Below, in pieces: positions 17,327 through 21,356 of a DNA stretch of 21,356 nucleotides. The stretch's first letter is position 1. The number at the start of each line of letters is the position of its first letter. Below the pieces are notes generated by a model. It worked only from the letters and a program-made list of their open reading frames with translations. It had not been told where the DNA came from and made no database searches. This DNA comes from Candidatus Amesbacteria bacterium (GTDB lineage Bacteria; Patescibacteriota; Microgenomatia; CAZETR01; Amesbacteraceae): assembly GCA_030681075.1 (NCBI GenBank), contig JAUXUE010000028.1, positions 1 to 21,356 of the forward strand, in the 5' to 3' direction. The position numbers were made by a program, and so were the translations under genes.

Positions 17327-18867
17327 AGAGATATATTTTATTAATTGTAATTGTTTTACTTGGTCTTGCACTTAGACTTTATCACTTAGACTCGCGCCCG
17401 GTGGGTTTTACCTGGGACGAGGCGGCCCTGGGATACAATGCCTATTCTTTATTGAAAACTGGTAAGGATGAACATGGAAAGATTCTACCAGTAGTCTTCA
17501 AGTCCTTTGGTGACTACAAACCAGGATTTTATATATATCTTACTGTTCCGACCATAAAGATATTTGGTCTGTCAGAATTTGCCACACGTCTACCGTCAGC
17601 TATTTTTGGAACTTTAACGATAATAATAGTATATTTACTTTGTATATACCTCACCCCTAACCCCTCTCCTAAATTAGGAGAGGGGAACGCAAGGGGAGAG
17701 GTATTTGGTTTGTGCTCTGCACTATTATTTTCAATAAATCCTTGGTCCATTCACTTCTCCCGTGGAGCCTGGGAAGCTAACATCGCCCTATTTTTAACTA
17801 CTCTTGCTGTTCTCTGTTTTATCAAAGCATCAAAAAATCTAACTTCAAAAACCAACTTCTACCTTCTATCTTCTACCTTCTTTGCTTTATCATTGTGGAC
17901 TTACCAAGGAGCAAAGATGTTTACCCCACTTTTAGTAATAGCATTATTTTTAATATACAAGCCAAATATCAAGAAGTTGATCTTACCCGCCGTATTGGGT
18001 CTCGTAATGTTAGTACCATTAATATTAAATTTTGGTTCTCAATCTGGTAGGCTAAAAGTCTTTAGTGTCTTTAGTTATTCAGGAGATTTGGTTAGAGGCA
18101 TTACCCAAAGATATCTAAATCACCTATCTCCCAAATATTTATTCATCAGTGGAGATTGGTCCAATATCCGCCACAGTATTCCCTATTATGGCTATTTTCA
18201 TTTACCAGAAATTATCACAATCCTGATGGGGTTGGTAATTCTTATCAAAGCCAAGAACCAAACAACTAAGTTACTAGTAGCGTGGATATTATTAGCAATT
18301 ATCCCTTCTGCATTATCCCGTGATATTGTTTCCGGTGTTCGGTCTCTACCAATGTTGATTCCTTTGGTAATAATGAGTGGAATAGGATTATCAAAACTTA
18401 AAGTCTTCTACTCTCCCACACTCCTACTCTCGTTAATTTTATTTATTGATCTTTATCTTATCCATTCACCAAACTTTGTAGCCAAGGACATGATGTATGG
18501 TTATAAACAGGCACTTCAAATAGTTGAACCATATTTGAAAGATTATAATCGAGTAATATTTACAGACAAGCTTGGCCAACCCTATATTTATACTTTATTT
18601 TACTACAAAATAGATCCAGCCAGTTATCAAAACCAAGCAAATTTAATTTTAGATTCTCAAGGAGATGTGGGAAAAGTAGAAAGGTGGGATAAGTTTTGGT
18701 ATCAGAAACCCAATTGGCGAAATCAACGTGGGGACAGCTCGACAATTTTTGTCGGAGACAACTTTGAATTACCCGAGCAGGATATGAATCCTGTTAATTT
18801 AGTCAGACTTGGAGAGGTTTATTACCCCAATGGCAAGCACGCTCTGCGCATCGTGGCTCTAAAATGA
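17323..18867 (+). CDS. ArnT/PMT-like GT-C glycosyltransferase, paralogue 4, with palindromic insert
   Basis: A 514-residue GT-C enzyme, most similar to the next gene; both begin MKRYI and share DEAALGYNAYS. Marks are D32-E33, SFGDYKPGFY, FGLSEFATRLPSAIFGTL, INPWSIHFSRGAWEANI, LWTYQGAK, and the late outer loop KYLFISGDWSNIRHSIP with the GD...RH form. The outer C-terminal domain has GQPYIYTLFYYKIDPASYQ. Residues 109-127 (YLTPNPSPKLGEGNARGEV) are encoded by a palindromic element and sit between helices 2 and 3, where paralogues without it have a short basic loop. A heptamer array (17853) and an octamer run (18408) are also read through. Start and end are both ATGA overlaps. The frame is intact, so the product is probably functional despite the insert. 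Confidence 0.85.
   Translation: MKRYILLIVIVLLGLALRLYHLDSRPVGFTWDEAALGYNAYSLLKTGKDEHGKILPVVFKSFGDYKPGFYIYLTVPTIKIFGLSEFATRLPSAIFGTLTIIIVYLLCIYLTPNPSPKLGEGNARGEVFGLCSALLFSINPWSIHFSRGAWEANIALFLTTLAVLCFIKASKNLTSKTNFYLLSSTFFALSLWTYQGAKMFTPLLVIALFLIYKPNIKKLILPAVLGLVMLVPLILNFGSQSGRLKVFSVFSYSGDLVRGITQRYLNHLSPKYLFISGDWSNIRHSIPYYGYFHLPEIITILMGLVILIKAKNQTTKLLVAWILLAIIPSALSRDIVSGVRSLPMLIPLVIMSGIGLSKLKVFYSPTLLLSLILFIDLYLIHSPNFVAKDMMYGYKQALQIVEPYLKDYNRVIFTDKLGQPYIYTLFYYKIDPASYQNQANLILDSQGDVGKVERWDKFWYQKPNWRNQRGDSSTIFVGDNFELPEQDMNPVNLVRLGEVYYPNGKHALRIVALK
17647..17703. repeat. Palindromic repeat element, 57 bases, in frame in a gene
   Basis: The element has outer arms TACCTC...GAGGTA. These extend inward as near-complements between 17647-17659 and 17691-17703, with two mismatches. 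The core at 17661-17685 is a perfect inverted repeat with 12-base arms (CCCCTCTCCTAA and its complement) around a single A. It is exactly 19 codons long and encodes YLTPNPSPKLGEGNARGEV. G+C is far above the flanks. A second copy lies at 19194-19256 with an identical core. No T tract follows, so it is not a classical terminator. Confidence 0.85.
17853..17880. repeat. Tandem heptamer array, consensus TACCTTC, inside a gene
   Basis: Units start at 17853 (CAACTTC), 17860, 17867 and 17874; the second and fourth are identical TACCTTC and the third is TATCTTC. The translation is NFYLLSSTFF, just before the SLWTYQ motif. The matching position in the next paralogue holds a different heptamer array (19401). 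Confidence 0.75.
18408..18431. repeat. Short tandem octamer run, CTACTCTC
   Basis: Three 8-base units start at 18408, 18416 and 18424; the first and third are identical and the middle one is CCACACTC. They encode FYSPTLLLS at the loop and start of the last membrane helix. The run is short, so chance or codon bias remains possible. Confidence 0.45.
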
Positions 18868-20528
18868 AGAGATATATTCCCATACTCTTAATCTTGATAT
18901 TGGCTACAGTATTGCGCGTGTGGAATATTACAAATAGTCCGTCGGGACTAAATGCTGACGAAGCAGCACTAGGTTACAACGCCTATTCACTCATGTTGAC
19001 CGGGCGAGATGAACATGGGCATTCATGGCCAGTCAACCTCGAGTCCTTTGGTGATTTTAAGCCCGCAGGTTATGCATATTTATTAATTCCCTTTATCAAA
19101 GTCTTTGGTCTGACTGAATTTGCAGTCCGTCTGCCCTCGGCTATATTTGGAGTTTTGGGAGTATTAGGCGTCTATCTACTTACAAATGCTTTATACCTCA
19201 CCCCCAGCCCCTCTCCTAAATTAGGAGAGGGGGGACCCGGCAGGGTGGGAGAGGTACTCGGACTTATATCAGCACTCCTGCTCGCCATCTCCCCCTGGCA
19301 CTTGCACTTCTCCCGTGGTGCTTGGGAAGTCAATGTTTCTACAACATTAATAGTTTTTGGTATGTGGTTTCTTGTCAAATGGCTCAAAAATCCTAAGATT
19401 CACTACTTGTTACTTGCAACTTGTCACTTGTCACTCTCGTTGTACACTTATCAATCTTCCCGTGTCATTGTTCCACTCCTTGGTCTTGGGATATTTATTT
19501 TGTATTTCAAAAACTTTAGAGAAAATTTAAAGCAAACAATAATTGCCGGAATAATGTTGTTGCTAATACTTCTTCCTTTAATAGTTTCAATTATTAAGTC
19601 AGACGCTGCCTCAAGATTAAGTGGTGTAGGAATATTGGCTGACACCGGTCCGACTGAGCGTGCCAAAGAATTACGCAACCAACACGAAAGTTTAAACTCA
19701 ATCCCTTCCAAGTTATTACATAACCGCCCAGTACAATATGGACTAAGATTCATCCAAAATTATCTTGATCATTTTGATGGCAATTTCTTGTTTATAAATG
19801 GAGACGTTATCGAGCGCAACAAAGTTCCTGAAATGGGTTTATTCTATCTGACAGATATTTTATTTTTGGTAATTGGAGTAGTTTATTTAATTAAACAAGA
19901 TAATAAATATATTAAAATAATTTGGCTCTGGTTGTTAATCGCTCCAATTGCTGCTGCCATGACTTTCCAAACTCCTCATGCTCTACGTGCCTTTAATATG
20001 GTTATTCCCATGACTATTATTATCGCTACCGGATTTGTATTTATTAAGGAGTATCCTTTTAGGCTCAAAAGGATACTCCTTTTTGTGGTAATCGGGCTTT
20101 ATGTTTTCCAGCTTGGAGATTATCTATATAAATATCATGTCCGATACCCCAAAGAATATCCAGCTGCCTGGGAGTATGGATTCAAAGAACTGGTGGCCTA
20201 CACCGAATCGGTCAAAGACAAATATCCCAAAGTTTGGGTTACAGACAAATATGATCAGCCGTATATCTTATTTTTGTTTTATTCCAAATACGATCCGCGA
20301 AAATTTCAAGGAAATCATACCCTGACATTTCGAGACAAATTCAATTTTTCCACTGTCCGCGATTATGATAAATATCATTTCGAGTCTGCCCCGTGGGACA
20401 AAGTTCGCAATCAGCATTCAGCTTTGATAATTGCTGCACCAGAGGATATTCCGGATCGGGGAGTAGATGTCATCAAAACCATTAATTTCCCAAACGCCCT
20501 CCCAGCGTTTAAAATAGTATCAAATTGA
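18864..20528 (+). CDS. ArnT/PMT-like GT-C glycosyltransferase, paralogue 5, with palindromic insert and hairpin
   Basis: A 554-residue GT-C enzyme, the longest of the set. Marks are D32-E33 in NADEAALGYNAYSLMLTG, SFGDFKPAGYAY, FGLTEFAVRLPSAIFGVLG, SPWHLHFSRGAWEVNV, SLYTYQSSR, and the outer loop GNFLFINGDVIERNKVPEMG (GD kept, RH changed to RN). The C-terminal outer domain has DQPYILFLFYSKYDPRKFQ and ends with IIAAPEDIPDRG. Residues 111-131 come from a palindromic element, residues 180-191 from a heptamer array, and residues 395-406 from a perfect 15-bp inverted repeat. An extra stretch of about 30 residues (TERAKELRNQHES) before the outer loop is not in the closest paralogue. It starts in an ATGA overlap and ends one base before the next gene. 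Confidence 0.85.
   Translation: MKRYIPILLILILATVLRVWNITNSPSGLNADEAALGYNAYSLMLTGRDEHGHSWPVNLESFGDFKPAGYAYLLIPFIKVFGLTEFAVRLPSAIFGVLGVLGVYLLTNALYLTPSPSPKLGEGGPGRVGEVLGLISALLLAISPWHLHFSRGAWEVNVSTTLIVFGMWFLVKWLKNPKIHYLLLATCHLSLSLYTYQSSRVIVPLLGLGIFILYFKNFRENLKQTIIAGIMLLLILLPLIVSIIKSDAASRLSGVGILADTGPTERAKELRNQHESLNSIPSKLLHNRPVQYGLRFIQNYLDHFDGNFLFINGDVIERNKVPEMGLFYLTDILFLVIGVVYLIKQDNKYIKIIWLWLLIAPIAAAMTFQTPHALRAFNMVIPMTIIIATGFVFIKEYPFRLKRILLFVVIGLYVFQLGDYLYKYHVRYPKEYPAAWEYGFKELVAYTESVKDKYPKVWVTDKYDQPYILFLFYSKYDPRKFQGNHTLTFRDKFNFSTVRDYDKYHFESAPWDKVRNQHSALIIAAPEDIPDRGVDVIKTINFPNALPAFKIVSN
19194..19256. repeat. Palindromic repeat element, 63 bases, in frame in a gene
   Basis: This is the second copy of the element at 17647. 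It has outer TACCTC...GAGGTA ends, and the core at 19208-19232 is identical in all 25 bases, with 12-base arms around one A. The spacer right of the core differs and is six bases longer, so the copy is 21 codons (YLTPSPSPKLGEGGPGRVGEV). The reading frame is the same as in the first copy. It sits between membrane helices 2 and 3 of the paralogue. Confidence 0.85.
19401..19435. repeat. Tandem heptamer array, consensus TGTCACT, inside a gene
   Basis: Five contiguous 7-base units start at 19401 (CACTACT), 19408 (TGTTACT), 19415 (TGCAACT), 19422 and 19429 (both TGTCACT). They are translated as HYLLLATCHLSL just before SLYTYQ. It is one of the cleanest arrays in the window. Confidence 0.8.
20046..20084 (+). 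repeat. Perfect 15-bp inverted repeat with following T tract, inside a gene
   Basis: Arms at 20046-20060 (AAGGAGTATCCTTTT) and 20067-20081 are exact reverse complements around the six-base loop AGGCTC. A run of five T follows at 20080-20084. In RNA this would form a strong stem-loop that looks like an intrinsic terminator, but it lies in mid-gene and encodes KEYPFRLKRILL, the loop before the last membrane helix. It could instead be another small palindromic element. Whether it reduces transcription of the 3' part is unknown. Confidence 0.75.
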
Positions 20529-20529
20529 T

Positions 20530-21312
20530 ATGAATAAAATTAAACTTTCAGTCGTACTCTCTACCCTCAATGAAGCTGAAAACATCGCGCGGTGCCTAGA
20601 TTCGATAAGAGATATTGCAGATGAGATAGTAATAGTCGATGAGGGGTCAACAGACGATACAAAAGTAATTGCCAAAAAATATGGATCAAGAATTATTGAT
20701 GTTGTGCATAATGACAATTTTCACATCACAAAAAACATTGCTATAGGATCAGCCAAGGGCGAATGGATATTACAGCTTGACGCTGACGAGAAAGTTAGTA
20801 AGGGATTGTATGAGGAAATAAAAGGAATTTTGAAAAAAGGATCAAAATATAATGGCTTATGGATGAACAGAAGTAATTGGTTTTTGAATAGGTTCTTGAA
20901 AAAAGGTGGTCAATATCCTGATCCTACAATGAGATTCTATCGAAATGGAAAAGGAAGACTACCTGCTCAAGATGTCCATGAACAAGCCCAAGTGGATGGT
21001 GAAGTGGGCTATTTTAAAAATGATTTATTACACTACCGGGATACCAGTTTTGAAAAATATCTGGCTGGTTTCAATCGTTATACTTCATTTATCGCAAGCC
21101 AGCTGAGAGAAAAAAAGGAAAAATTAAATATTATCAACGCATTTAATTACTTAGTAGTAAAACCCATATATACATTTTTATTAGTCTACCTTAGGCACCG
21201 CGGGTATGTGGATGGATTCCCAGGCTTTGTCTTTGCCTTGTTTTCAGGTCTACGTTTTGCCATCGCTTACATCAAATACTGGCAAGTTACTAAATATCCG
21301 GCACATGATTAA
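20530..21312 (+). CDS. GT2 glycosyltransferase, WaaE/KdtX-like
   Basis: A 260-residue cytoplasmic GT2 enzyme. The N-terminus LSVVLSTLNEAENI, the loop VDEGSTDDT, the acidic motif D84-A-D86-E87 and the H150-E151 pair (AQDVHEQ) are those of the WaaE/KdtX group. The C-terminus has LRHRGYVDGFPG followed by a hydrophobic helix and YIKYW, matching the ends of the GT2 proteins at 2894 and 4658. It keeps the orthodox residues that the copy at 2894 has changed. Only one base separates its ATG from the stop of the GT-C gene before. Its last eight bases overlap the next start. Confidence 0.9.
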   Translation: MNKIKLSVVLSTLNEAENIARCLDSIRDIADEIVIVDEGSTDDTKVIAKKYGSRIIDVVHNDNFHITKNIAIGSAKGEWILQLDADEKVSKGLYEEIKGILKKGSKYNGLWMNRSNWFLNRFLKKGGQYPDPTMRFYRNGKGRLPAQDVHEQAQVDGEVGYFKNDLLHYRDTSFEKYLAGFNRYTSFIASQLREKKEKLNIINAFNYLVVKPIYTFLLVYLRHRGYVDGFPGFVFALFSGLRFAIAYIKYWQVTKYPAHD

Positions 21313-21356
21313 AGTAGGATTTGTCACTAAATCCATGACCGATGGCAATGCCCAGA
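21305..21356 (+). CDS. Start of a further gene, cut by the window edge
   Basis: An ATG at 21305 opens a frame that continues to the last base, giving MIKVGFVTKSMTDGNAQ. It overlaps the preceding gene by eight bases, the same style as other junctions here. A short hydrophobic beta strand directly after the start methionine fits the first Rossmann strand of a GT4 glycosyltransferase, but 17 residues are too few to assign a family. Confidence 0.45.
   Translation, partial: MIKVGFVTKSMTDGNAQ

Noticed and set aside
17529..17750. Minus-strand open frame across the palindromic element
   Set aside because: It is antisense to a well-supported GT-C gene and has no recognisable motif. The palindrome itself gives a similar proline/glycine peptide on both strands, which explains the frame.
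1..21356. CRISPR array, tRNA, rRNA or insertion sequence
   Set aside because: I saw no regularly spaced direct repeats with unique spacers, no tRNA or rRNA-like segments and no transposase motifs; the window is filled by glycan genes.

Overview
The window is a dense, AT-rich bacterial surface-glycan assembly locus. It holds 18 protein genes plus the first codons of a 19th, and all that can be recognised belong to three classes: a lipid-linked oligosaccharide flippase, cytoplasmic glycosyltransferases of the GT2 and GT4 types, and polytopic GT-C membrane glycosyltransferases that would act on the outer face of the membrane. No nucleotide-sugar synthesis, initiating transferase, ligase or housekeeping gene is visible. 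TGA is a normal stop codon: seven junctions are ATGA overlaps. The stacking of many divergent GT-C and GT2 genes with almost no intergenic DNA, together with short tandem and palindromic repeats inside reading frames, resembles Candidate Phyla Radiation genomes of the Microgenomates type. That placement is an inference from style, not from a marker gene.

Layout. 1-1380: flippase, cut at the left edge. 1355-9132: plus-strand run of a GT-C protein, three GT2 enzymes, a GT4 enzyme, a GT87/Gpi18-like GT-C protein and two more GT2 enzymes. 9115-9975: the only minus-strand gene, a GT2 enzyme, which overlaps its left neighbour tail to tail and shares a CATATG start-codon pair with its right neighbour. 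9976-20528: seven GT-C genes. Five are ArnT/PMT-like paralogues (9976, 12733, 15830, 17323, 18864), interleaved with a Gpi18-like protein (11526) and a PTPS-related/YfhO-like membrane protein (14313). 20530-21312: a WaaE-like GT2. 21305 onward: the start of one more gene. No gene-free stretch exceeds about 18 bases.

Likely working. The GT2 and GT4 enzymes would build a lipid-linked saccharide on the cytoplasmic side, the flippase would turn it over, and the GT-C enzymes would add sugars outside from polyprenyl-phosphate donors. Near-universal start/stop overlaps imply long polycistronic mRNAs and translational coupling, interrupted once by the inverted gene.

The most unusual content lies inside the genes. 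Several carry short tandem arrays of 7- or 8-base units read through as protein. Two adjacent paralogues carry a 57- or 63-base palindromic element in the same frame and nearly the same place. One paralogue has a perfect 15-bp inverted repeat followed by a T tract in mid-gene. In the ArnT-like paralogues these repeats fall repeatedly at the same few positions, mainly predicted cytoplasmic loops and the last membrane helix, but with different repeat sequences. This suggests either insertion-tolerant hotspots or a diversification or phase-variation mechanism acting on surface glycan enzymes.
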